Source of the DNA: Oligoflexia bacterium
Lineage (GTDB): Bacteria; Bdellovibrionota; Bacteriovoracia; Bacteriovoracales; Bacteriovoracaceae
Direction: 5' to 3'
Assembly (NCBI GenBank): GCA_015232355.1
Contig: JADFZW010000043.1
Coordinates: 1 to 34,032 of the forward strand
Length of the DNA stretch: 34,032 nt
The notes beneath the pieces are model-generated. The model was not told where the DNA came from, did not search any database, and saw nothing but the letters and a program-made list of their open reading frames with translations. Position numbers and translations under genes: made by a program. Shown in pieces: positions 1-7,726 of this stretch. Positions within the stretch are counted from its first letter, which is position 1, and the number at the start of each line of letters is the position of its first letter.

Positions 1-398
1 ATTGACATCGACAAAACCATCCGTCCCACCTTTTTTAGATAAAGTTTATTTCTTAAAAGGTAGATCAATTTGTTTTACTGTCAAAGTCGTTGAAAAATTA
101 TCCTGACAGAATCGGTGGAAAGCAACACTAACTTATTGAGTATGCCCATATTATTAGTCACAATAAATCACATCAAATTATTCCTAAGATTATTTAACAT
201 ATTTAAAACATTCATAAATAAAGAAATTTTATTTAAATATTTGTTTTCTAATTAAATCAGATCCATACTTCTCTAATACATTTAGTTTATGTGATTAGAT
301 GTGTGTGATTCAATGTAATTGATAAAAGGAATTAGACTAGTAGAAGTAATCTATGGAATAAGGACCTGAAGGGAAGGTCCTCATGATAGGAATAAAAT
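1..398. other. Gene-free leader region at window edge
   Basis: No convincing gene is seen here. Plus frame 1 is open only for the first 13 codons and stops at 40-42, so it could be the tail of a gene beginning outside the window, but 13 residues are too few to judge. The rest is AT-rich and must hold the promoter of the hydrolase gene at 399. I could not pick a clear -35/-10 pair. A short hairpin at 361-381 is listed separately. Confidence 0.6.
361..381 (+). promoter_or_regulatory. Short GC-rich hairpin in the leader of the hydrolase gene
   Basis: AGGACC at 361-366 pairs perfectly with GGTCCT at 376-381 around a 9-base loop. It ends 17 bases before the ATG at 399 and just upstream of the likely Shine-Dalgarno bases (ATAGGA, about 386-391). 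It is GC-rich against an AT-rich background. It could be an mRNA-stabilising or regulatory leader hairpin. No U-tract follows, so it is not a standard terminator. Confidence 0.35.
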
Positions 399-2264
399 AT
401 GTGCACTTATTTACATACTCATCTGGTAATAATAATTTTTCTGATCTTTTATTGGATATCATTGTCTGATAAAACATTTGCCAACAATTCCCCTTCCCTT
501 TCTACTGAAGAAATTCAAGAAACAAAACAAGATATATCAAAAAATGAAGTTAAAGCTGGAAATAAAAGATGGATGAATTCACCACATCTTTTTTGGAATA
601 TTTTTCAATCTTATGCAATTGATGAATTTGGTTATACAGATGAACAAGCTAAACAATTACTTTATTTTCCAAATAAAAAAATTTTAAGTTTACTTAAAGA
701 TACAAATAGTTCTCATGATCTTCGACAAGAGATGGAAAATGTTAAAAAAGAACTTAAAAAAATCAAACCTTCAGAATTATATAAAATAAGCTCTGAAAAA
801 ATGACCAACTATCATTCCACAAATGAATTAGAAAATTATTTTAATAAAAGTGGTCCTATCACTTTTATAATCTTGCAGGGATATAGCGCGGAATTCTATT
901 CCAATGTATTTCCTGAAGTATTTCCTAAACAAAATAATTCCATATTCTCTAAATATTTTTCTGATAAATTCAATTCTATAAAAAATCAAAATGACAAAAA
1001 TGTGTTAATTAATTCTTTTGCAAAAGAAAATCCTGTACCTGTATCGTTAGATCAGTTAGTAACCACTTCTAGTATAGATGGTAAAAATGGAAAACCACTT
1101 ATTAACCTAATTCGTTTAGAAGCTGGTAATGGAAATTTGGTTACTATAGGAAATACAGAGGATAATTCAAAAGAATACTTACCAGTAATCGATAAATTAT
1201 TTAAGACATTAGGTGAAGAAAAATTAAAAAATGTTTATCTTCTTGGTTATTCACAAGGATCACCTGTTGCACTTGATTTAATTGTTAAGGCCAAAGAACA
1301 AATATCTAAATATCCATGGGCCCAAAATTTAAAAGGTGTAATTTCGATGGCGGGTGTAAATTTTGGAGTAACACCAGCAAGTCTGGCATTTCCTGATAAT
1401 GTACTTCAAAAAAAAGATAAACATCCCTTTCAGCAATTTATGGAATTACTAAAAGAATTTGGCGATAATCTAAAAGATCCAGTTCAAGATAGTTGTCTAA
1501 AAAATAGATTAACAACCCATTTTGAAAATTTTAGTACTGTTACCTCTACTATTATAAAAATCATTAATAAAATATTCACCTCTGGTTTATTGAAAAAACA
1601 AAACCCTTTACCTGGGTTAAAAATAGAGAAAATTGGAAAATCAGCTACTCCCCTCCCTGTACTTCTCAAGATGTTTTACGATATTGTTTTTAAATATGTG
1701 GCCATACTGGAATCAGATAAATCAGATAAATCAAATAAATCAAATCATGATTTGAGTAAAATAAAACGTTTAAAAATGTTTATAAAAAAATTTTCTGAAT
1801 GTATTCAAGGACTTTCTATAGGAGAAAGAATTAATTGGTGGGAAAATCATAAATTACCTAACGATATTAAATTAATTTCCTTAGCTGCCACTCAAGCTGA
1901 TATAACTGAAGATGGTACAAAACCCTCTCCCATCTTGGATAACAAAATCACTCATACTAGAGGTTCTGTAGAGTATAATTCATTAAGAAAAGAATACTAC
2001 AACGAATTTGCTCAAAATGGAATGCAATTAAATGATGGTTCTATCGCACTTGATAGAACCGTTTTTTGGCCTAAATATATTAAAGCACTCAATCCTGATT
2101 TCAATGAAAGCAATTTTTTATTTGCTGGCATAGCAGGCACTGATCATGGAGGAGTAGCGCTTCCAGCAACAGTCAAAAAAGCAAAATATCCACCAAATCC
2201 CTATCCAAGAAAACTTTTACTTAAATCCCTTGGCACTCTATTGGCAAAATTCACAGAAATGTAG
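399..2264 (+). CDS. Exported alpha/beta-hydrolase-like protein
   Basis: The 621-residue product starts with a signal peptide (hydrophobic residues about 8-22, likely cleavage after TFA near residue 29). A nucleophile-elbow motif, LLGYSQGSP, puts the candidate catalytic Ser at 285 between a predicted strand and helix, as in lipases and esterases. GVISMAGVNFG follows about 35 residues later. Near the C-terminus AGIAGTDHGGVALP contains a plausible catalytic His. An early ILQGYSAEFY could be the first strand and oxyanion turn. The protein is about twice the size of a minimal hydrolase, with a large insert between the Ser and the C-terminal part that contains a KSDKSDKSNKSN tandem repeat. Substrate is unknown; lipase or esterase is the best guess. 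The next gene is co-oriented, 140 bases downstream. The fold is moderately sure, the activity is inferred. Confidence 0.6.
   Translation: MCTYLHTHLVIIIFLIFYWISLSDKTFANNSPSLSTEEIQETKQDISKNEVKAGNKRWMNSPHLFWNIFQSYAIDEFGYTDEQAKQLLYFPNKKILSLLKDTNSSHDLRQEMENVKKELKKIKPSELYKISSEKMTNYHSTNELENYFNKSGPITFIILQGYSAEFYSNVFPEVFPKQNNSIFSKYFSDKFNSIKNQNDKNVLINSFAKENPVPVSLDQLVTTSSIDGKNGKPLINLIRLEAGNGNLVTIGNTEDNSKEYLPVIDKLFKTLGEEKLKNVYLLGYSQGSPVALDLIVKAKEQISKYPWAQNLKGVISMAGVNFGVTPASLAFPDNVLQKKDKHPFQQFMELLKEFGDNLKDPVQDSCLKNRLTTHFENFSTVTSTIIKIINKIFTSGLLKKQNPLPGLKIEKIGKSATPLPVLLKMFYDIVFKYVAILESDKSDKSNKSNHDLSKIKRLKMFIKKFSECIQGLSIGERINWWENHKLPNDIKLISLAATQADITEDGTKPSPILDNKITHTRGSVEYNSLRKEYYNEFAQNGMQLNDGSIALDRTVFWPKYIKALNPDFNESNFLFAGIAGTDHGGVALPATVKKAKYPPNPYPRKLLLKSLGTLLAKFTEM
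1713..1748 (+). repeat. In-frame 9-bp tandem repeat (x4)
   Basis: Four 9-bp units begin at 1713, 1722, 1731 and 1740, on the pattern TCAGATAAA changing to TCAAATAAA and TCAAATCAT. They encode SDK/SNK units in the insert of the hydrolase. The unit length is a multiple of three, so copy-number change would keep the frame. Confidence 0.85.
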
Positions 2265-2404
2265 ATTAAAGATCTATAGTTTCATAGCAAAGATTTGAAA
2301 AAAAATACTTGCATAATGATCGCTTATACGAGAGATTAAAAAGTATATTTATTTTATACCATATTATACTTAATTATACTTGTCGTAATCAGGAGAATTA
2401 ATTT

Positions 2405-4087
2405 ATGCTCTTTTTATCTTTTGTTGTTCCAAATGCTGTTTTAAATATTGCTCCAAAAAATATTTTGCATTTCACTCATCAATTCTATCGTCTATTCTAT
2501 TCTATCTTCACTGTATTGACCCTATTGTTTATTATCCATGCAAACATAAATGCAAACGCAAATGCAACCGTTGTCTCAAAAAATAACTACACTTTTGGAA
2601 AAGATTTCGGATGGTGTACTGCCACAGCTGCTCATCAAATTGAAGGATACAATTACAATAGTGATTGGTGGGCCTTTGAATCTATCCCTGGAAAAATTGT
2701 AAATTCTGATAATTCCGAGTTTGCTTCTAAGCACTGGGATATGCTTGAGCAAGATATTACTTTAATGAAAGATCTAAATCTTAATAGCTATCGTTTTTCA
2801 ATTGAGTGGGCCAAGATTATTCCTAAAAAAGGTCAAGTTAACTTTGGAGTAATCTTCCATTATTTAGATGAACTTGAAAAATTAGCAGAAAAAAATATAA
2901 CTCCAATTGTAACTCTACAACACTTTACACTTCCTAAATGGGTTGCAGATGAGGGTGGTTGGACTAATGAAAATATTGTAACATACTTCAAAGAATATTT
3001 AGAGTATGTGATTCCAGTATTTGCTCCATATGTAAAATATTGGGTTACTATCAATGAACCCATGGGACATTTGATGGCCGGTTATATGGCCGGAGTTCAT
3101 CCGCCAGCTCACAAATTCGATTTAAAGGGAATTAAATCTGCTCTAGTAAATCTATTAAAAGCACACGCTACTGCGTATCACTTCATTCATCAAACATATA
3201 AGCAAAACTCAACTTCAACTTCAACTTCAACTTCAAATCCAAATCCAAAACTAGAAAAACCAATGGTAGGAATGGCCCATCATATGCGAGGTGCTTTTCC
3301 ACAAAAAAATAATTTTGTTGATCGCTATCTGGCCAAGACTGTTGACTACATCACCAATTGGGCCATTCCTAATGCTTTAAATGATGGAATAATCCAAATT
3401 AAAATTCCTTTTTTAATTGACCTCTATCGACACATTGATGGTTTAAAGGGAACTCAAGATTATTTTGGTATAAATTATTACACCTACGATACAGTTCATC
3501 TTGGTTTTTTCAAACTTTGCATGGGAGCAGATGAGGATGATTACACTACAGAAGTTGGATGGGCCATTTATCCAGAAGGAATGTATGATATGTTAGAGGA
3601 GATTCACTATCGATATCCGTCCCTACCAATATACATAACTGAAAATGGTATCGCCGACAGAAATGATCGTGCTCGCAGTAAATTTTTAATAGATCATCTT
3701 CGTTTTGTTTCTAAAGCAATTAAAGATAAAATTCCAGTGATTGGATATTGTCACTGGTCTTTAATAGATAATTTCGAATGGGCCTTAGGTTATTTTCCTC
3801 GCTTTGGTTTATATGAAGTAAAATATGAAGAAAAATTTACCAGGGTTCCTCGTGCTAGTGCAAACTTATTTGCACAAATTGCTTCAAAAAATCAAATTGA
3901 TGAATCTATGATAGATACATATGACAAGATTTCATATCCAGAGGATATGGATCATCTTTATCCAAAATACAATACTAAATGTTATGGGTTATTTGGTAAC
4001 AAAAACATTGCTACTTCAAAAGAATTCAAAGAATTTTTCAAATATATTAAGGCGGAAGCTCATGAGCGAGGCGAATCAATCGAGTAA
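2405..4087 (+). CDS. Exported family 1 glycoside hydrolase (beta-glucosidase-like)
   Basis: This is a retaining glycosidase of family GH1, which hydrolyses beta-linked glucosides, galactosides or their 6-phosphates. Family landmarks appear in order: the N-terminal FGWCTATAAHQIEG with DWWAFE, NSYRFSIEWAKI, the acid/base motif TINEP (Glu218), the nucleophile motif ITENG (Glu413), and HWSLIDNFEWALGYFPRFGL, where the Trp and Glu contact sugar. The start is set by AGGAG about 9 bases before ATG. The first 50 residues are an unusually long export signal with its hydrophobic core at about residues 31-45, ending in an Asn/Ala repeat. GH1 enzymes are usually cytoplasmic, so export suggests action on external glycans. 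A Ser-Thr repeat sits in a loop near residues 269-277. Family is certain; exact substrate cannot be read. Confidence 0.93.
   Translation: MLFLSFVVPNAVLNIAPKNILHFTHQFYRLFYSIFTVLTLLFIIHANINANANATVVSKNNYTFGKDFGWCTATAAHQIEGYNYNSDWWAFESIPGKIVNSDNSEFASKHWDMLEQDITLMKDLNLNSYRFSIEWAKIIPKKGQVNFGVIFHYLDELEKLAEKNITPIVTLQHFTLPKWVADEGGWTNENIVTYFKEYLEYVIPVFAPYVKYWVTINEPMGHLMAGYMAGVHPPAHKFDLKGIKSALVNLLKAHATAYHFIHQTYKQNSTSTSTSTSNPNPKLEKPMVGMAHHMRGAFPQKNNFVDRYLAKTVDYITNWAIPNALNDGIIQIKIPFLIDLYRHIDGLKGTQDYFGINYYTYDTVHLGFFKLCMGADEDDYTTEVGWAIYPEGMYDMLEEIHYRYPSLPIYITENGIADRNDRARSKFLIDHLRFVSKAIKDKIPVIGYCHWSLIDNFEWALGYFPRFGLYEVKYEEKFTRVPRASANLFAQIASKNQIDESMIDTYDKISYPEDMDHLYPKYNTKCYGLFGNKNIATSKEFKEFFKYIKAEAHERGESIE
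3209..3244 (+). repeat. In-frame 6-bp tandem repeat in the glycosidase
   Basis: Four exact TCAACT units (3209-3232) are followed by the degenerate units TCAAAT and CCAAAT. They encode STSTSTST followed by SNPNP. The repeat lies in what should be a surface loop between barrel elements, so length change is probably tolerated. Confidence 0.9.
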
Positions 4088-4114
4088 TAATCTCAGTAAT
4101 CAAATACAAATACA

Positions 4115-5560
4115 TTAGAGGTCACTTTTTCTTTTTCCCTTTTTCCCTTTTTTGTTAAAATCATTTTCGGTAAGTGGTTTAAGATGGGGTTTTCTTCCGT
4201 TAATATATTTTGTAATTGTTTTACCTACTTTTTTTATTTCTTCCTTGTCTAATGTTGTAAATTCATTTGTGTTTATTTTTATAACATTTTCAAAATAAGT
4301 TTCGTAATCATATACTATTTTACCATCTACAGTTTTAACTAAATTATTATTCACTCCTGGGTGATTTTTAAGAATTGCTATTGCTTTTTGTAGATTTTTG
4401 ATTCTATTTTGTGAAATTGGATTATTAGGGGGACTTGATTTTTTTAAGTCAGCAAGAGCTTCTTCTGCAACAGTAAGTAAACTTTTTGTTTCAGTCTTTA
4501 GTCCATGACCAGAATATTTAGCGGAATAATCGAATTCTTTTAATGATTTTGGATCAATTGGATTGCTTATTTCCCCAGGAGAATTCTTTGGGGGTGTTAG
4601 ATTTGGAGCATTGATAGTTTCATTTATTGTATCGATATTAGGATTAGGATTAAATTTATTTGTAGTTATTTTAATAGGTTCTGGTGTTGAAATAGGAGTG
4701 TATATTTTTAGGCCCGTAAACTCATTTTCATAGAACAGTTCAGGAGTTTCTATTGGAATACTTTTTAAATTTGTACTATAAATAGTCCTTTTCATTTCAG
4801 GTTCATTATTTTTTTTATATTTATTTATATTATTAGAATGTTTAATATTACTCAATTCAGGAAGATTAACATTTTCTTGTCTATTTTTTATCTTAGGGAT
4901 AAATTTATTATTATAAGTATCAATAGTACTAACCTTTTCTTGATAGTTTTCCGAAATATCTTTTTCATGCATTTTCAAAACGTAGAGTGCCAAAGCTTCG
5001 TTATTTTTAATAATCTTTGCTTTTCTCTCTAGTTCTCCTTTTAAGTCATCTAATTTAATTTTATTCTCTTCTAATTTATCTATATCTTTATTAAATTCTT
5101 CTAACTCCTTATTAAAATTTATATTTTTTACATTATATTCTTTGATTTTTTTATTAGCAGTGTCTTGTATGCGTTTAAATGCCAAAAATAATTCAGTACT
5201 TTCATTATTAAATTTATCAAATTCTTCTTTTTTATCTATTAAATCAGAATCAAGTAATGTTAGATTATATTCATATGCCTTCTTTTTTTGTTCCTCAATC
5301 TTAGTTAAAAGGTCTTTTAAATCTTGTTTCACTTTTTCTGGATTTTTATTATCTATATTTCTCTTTAAATCATTAATCTCTTCTACAAGTTGATCAGTAA
5401 TCTGTTTTATATTTGCTAATTCATTTAAATGACCTGAAAAACTTTTTCCTCCCTCTGCTCTTAATTGGTTAATAATAGAATTATACATTCTATCTACATA
5501 CTGTTTAATAGTATTCTTATTTTTTAAATCATTACTGAAATTAATAAATATTTGACTCAT
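4115..5560 (-). CDS. Coiled-coil protein of unknown function
   Basis: I do not recognise this 481-residue protein. It has no signal peptide. About residues 40-230 are charged and heptad-like (Lys/Glu/Asp/Asn-rich with spaced Leu/Ile), predicting long coiled coils. A Pro-rich linker follows (about 250-335), then a more globular C-terminal part and a strongly basic tail ending KKGKKGKRKSDL. No good Shine-Dalgarno precedes the ATG. It follows the exported coiled-coil gene upstream by only 32 bases on the same strand, so the two are probably co-transcribed and translationally linked. It could be a partner, scaffold or secreted cargo of that neighbour. Gene reality is likely from its length and codon pattern. 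Confidence 0.75.
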   Translation of the reverse strand: MSQIFINFSNDLKNKNTIKQYVDRMYNSIINQLRAEGGKSFSGHLNELANIKQITDQLVEEINDLKRNIDNKNPEKVKQDLKDLLTKIEEQKKKAYEYNLTLLDSDLIDKKEEFDKFNNESTELFLAFKRIQDTANKKIKEYNVKNINFNKELEEFNKDIDKLEENKIKLDDLKGELERKAKIIKNNEALALYVLKMHEKDISENYQEKVSTIDTYNNKFIPKIKNRQENVNLPELSNIKHSNNINKYKKNNEPEMKRTIYSTNLKSIPIETPELFYENEFTGLKIYTPISTPEPIKITTNKFNPNPNIDTINETINAPNLTPPKNSPGEISNPIDPKSLKEFDYSAKYSGHGLKTETKSLLTVAEEALADLKKSSPPNNPISQNRIKNLQKAIAILKNHPGVNNNLVKTVDGKIVYDYETYFENVIKINTNEFTTLDKEEIKKVGKTITKYINGRKPHLKPLTENDFNKKGKKGKRKSDL

Positions 5561-5592
5561 TAATATTTTTTTTGATAGATCATTGTAATTGT

Positions 5593-7401
5593 TTATAATT
5601 TCATTAAAGATTCTTTTCTTTTCTTTTCTTTGAGCTCTCTTACTTTCTCTTTTTGTTGAGAGGTGTAGTGATTCAATTCTTTGATATCTTCATTTAATTT
5701 AGCTGTTTCCTTATTTAACATATCATTATCTTGTTTTAGTTTAGTAAAAACTTTAGAAAGCTCTACTTTTTTCTCATCATCCTTTATTAGCGCACTAGCT
5801 TGTTTATTTACGAGATCATTTTTGTTTGATAATTTATTTAATTCTTCTTTAATAACTTTTTTATTGGTTTCTGTCTCATTTGAACTTTCATTTAAGCTTA
5901 TATTATATTTTTCAAGCTCAATTCTTTTCTTATCGAGTTCTTCATTTTTTTTAATTATTTTTTCAGATTCAGATTTGTACTTATCATAAAGTTTATTATA
6001 ATTTTCTATATCGTTGTTTTTTAATGAGAGCAGATCAAGTATTTTTTTTCTTTCTACGTTAAGATTTTCTAAGTATTGTTGCGCATTTAATGCCGGTGTT
6101 TTATTTCCTAATATTACTAAATGATCCATTATTGTATTATACATTTCATCTTTGATCGCAGAGCATTTTATTGACTTTCCATAATCCCATTGCTTTCCAT
6201 TGGAAAGAGAATTTAAACATCCTCGATATTCTTGTAAATTACGTTCAAAATTTAAACCTTTTTGTTTTTCAAGTTTTGATTGTTTTAAAGGATAGTCGAT
6301 TGTAATTTCATCTTCATTGTTTATCTTAATAATAAGTTTATTGTTTCTATTGATAATATCAGTTTTTGAAAAAGAATCCAGTAACATTTTTGAATTGCAA
6401 AAGTTATTTAATTCTTTTGAGTAAAATGGGTAATAATGGTTTATTTCATTTAGTTGAGTTAGCTCAAAATCAGTTATTTTGGTTTTATTTAATAGTGTAG
6501 CATATTCACACATTTTATTTTTCATGTTTATTAAAGACTCTTTATTCTTTTCAGTAATTTTTTCATTGAATTCCCGAGGTCTTTTTACTAGTTCATTCCA
6601 AATCTCTTTGGGATATTTTGTGAAATTATTAGATGTTGATATTTTATTTTCAAGCTTAGGTTTTGAAAATTCATAATATTCTTTTATGGAATTTTTAAAT
6701 TTTGCCCAACCATTCGGATCAAATCCAGGCATTGTATCATTATAATACATGTTTTCTTTTAATTTCAATTCATTCATTGTATTGTTAAAATTATCAGAGG
6801 AATTATTATAGTTTAAATTATTATTTTTTAATCCTTCCCAATATTGGTCGAAGGTTATTTTACCAGTGGATAAAATTGAGTCTATTATGATATATTTATT
6901 ATCAAGATCTGTTGGATCAGAAATTTTTTTATTATAACCGATACCTTTTGAAGAAATCAGATGAAACATTTCTTCACTGGAGGATGAATCATTTAAATTT
7001 TTTTCTATCCACTTAAAGAGATGGTTTTTTTTAAGAGGTGAGTTTATATTGGTAAGATCTTTAGTAGCTATACTTTTAATTTGTCCATACAATTTATCAA
7101 AAGCTATCTTTTTTCCACAAATTAAATCTTGATTATTTATTAACGTTAGATCAGATTGTTTAATTTCATTTAATTTACGCTTCATTTGATTAATTAAATT
7201 TGGAAACTTTTCGCAAAATTCAGAACTAAAGATATCTTTGTTTTTAAATTCCTCTGGATTAATCGGAGTCGTAGTTTCCTTTAATAAAGATTCAAAGAAA
7301 AAGATGTCCTTATTAGTATTTTGCTCTTCTTCACTGGCCCATAAACTTGTAAAATTAAATAAATTTATAAAGAAATACAAAAAAAAGAATATTTTTTTCA
7401 T
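5593..7401 (-). CDS. Exported coiled-coil protein of unknown function
   Basis: I chose the ATG at 7401 (602 residues). GGGGAGG at 7407-7413 lies 5 bases upstream of it, and the protein then begins MKKIFFFLYFFINLF, a textbook signal peptide ending near LWA/SEEE. An ATG at 7404 is too close to the ribosome site, and the further in-frame start at 7458 would put the site inside the gene. The N-terminal two-thirds look globular with a few Cys (for example IKCSAIKDEMY). Residues from about 430 on form a long Lys/Glu/Leu coiled coil. A 5-bp repeat lies in the last codons. It heads a likely two-gene unit with the coiled-coil gene ending at 4115. No family is recognised. Confidence 0.8.
   Translation of the reverse strand: MKKIFFFLYFFINLFNFTSLWASEEEQNTNKDIFFFESLLKETTTPINPEEFKNKDIFSSEFCEKFPNLINQMKRKLNEIKQSDLTLINNQDLICGKKIAFDKLYGQIKSIATKDLTNINSPLKKNHLFKWIEKNLNDSSSSEEMFHLISSKGIGYNKKISDPTDLDNKYIIIDSILSTGKITFDQYWEGLKNNNLNYNNSSDNFNNTMNELKLKENMYYNDTMPGFDPNGWAKFKNSIKEYYEFSKPKLENKISTSNNFTKYPKEIWNELVKRPREFNEKITEKNKESLINMKNKMCEYATLLNKTKITDFELTQLNEINHYYPFYSKELNNFCNSKMLLDSFSKTDIINRNNKLIIKINNEDEITIDYPLKQSKLEKQKGLNFERNLQEYRGCLNSLSNGKQWDYGKSIKCSAIKDEMYNTIMDHLVILGNKTPALNAQQYLENLNVERKKILDLLSLKNNDIENYNKLYDKYKSESEKIIKKNEELDKKRIELEKYNISLNESSNETETNKKVIKEELNKLSNKNDLVNKQASALIKDDEKKVELSKVFTKLKQDNDMLNKETAKLNEDIKELNHYTSQQKEKVRELKEKKRKESLMKL
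5613..5631 (-). repeat. 5-bp tandem repeat in the last codons of the coiled-coil gene
   Basis: CTTTT units start at 5613, 5618 and 5623, with a fourth partial unit at 5628. They encode part of the Lys/Arg/Glu-rich C-terminus. Unlike the other repeats here, the unit is not a multiple of three, so gain or loss of one copy would shift the frame of the last residues only. Confidence 0.75.
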
Positions 7402-7404
7402 CAT

Positions 7405-7726
7405 GACCTCCCCAGGGTATGAAATTATTTTTTTATGTAAATTTAACATACAATACAACCTTATTAATAATTATCGGTATTGATATAAAAATATGTAAAA
7501 AATAAAATGAGCTAATATCCCTTCGAATTGGCCTCCAGTTGTTGCAAACGAATACGATACGAATGTGCGAATAATCTTTGGAGATCATATATACTAGATA
7601 TTATGAAACTTTTAAGTAAATTTCATAATGAAATGTAGTTGAAAACTAACTCGACAGTAGCACACAAGATTTATTTAAATTCCAATAAAAAAGAAAAAAT
7701 AAAATTACTTGATTCTTTTGTAATTC
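7405..7726. other. Gene-free stretch between two minus-strand genes
   Basis: About 320 bases without a supportable gene. It should contain the promoter of the gene starting at 7401 and the end of the transcript finishing at 7727. A 9-bp perfect inverted repeat, ATTATGAAA (7600-7608) and TTTCATAAT (7621-7629), has a 12-base loop but no U-tract on either strand, so it could be an operator or a weak terminator. The part around 7515-7565 is slightly richer in G and C and has repeated CGAATA/CGATACGAAT words. It matches no tRNA or other RNA I recognise. Confidence 0.5.
7407..7413 (-). promoter_or_regulatory. Strong ribosome-binding site fixing the start at 7401
   Basis: On the minus strand the sequence reads GGGGAGG, then TCATG, then the ATG at 7401. 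The 5-base spacing and the signal peptide that begins there favour 7401 over the adjacent ATG at 7404 or the in-frame start at 7458. Confidence 0.7.

Noticed and set aside
1..160. Insertion-sequence remnants at the two window ends
   Set aside because: Short open stretches exist at both ends, but no transposase motif or terminal repeat is visible, and the frames are too short to judge.
7500..7565. A slightly GC-richer patch that could be a tRNA or small RNA
   Set aside because: It has no cloverleaf arms, no TTCGA loop in the right context and no CCA-type acceptor pairing.
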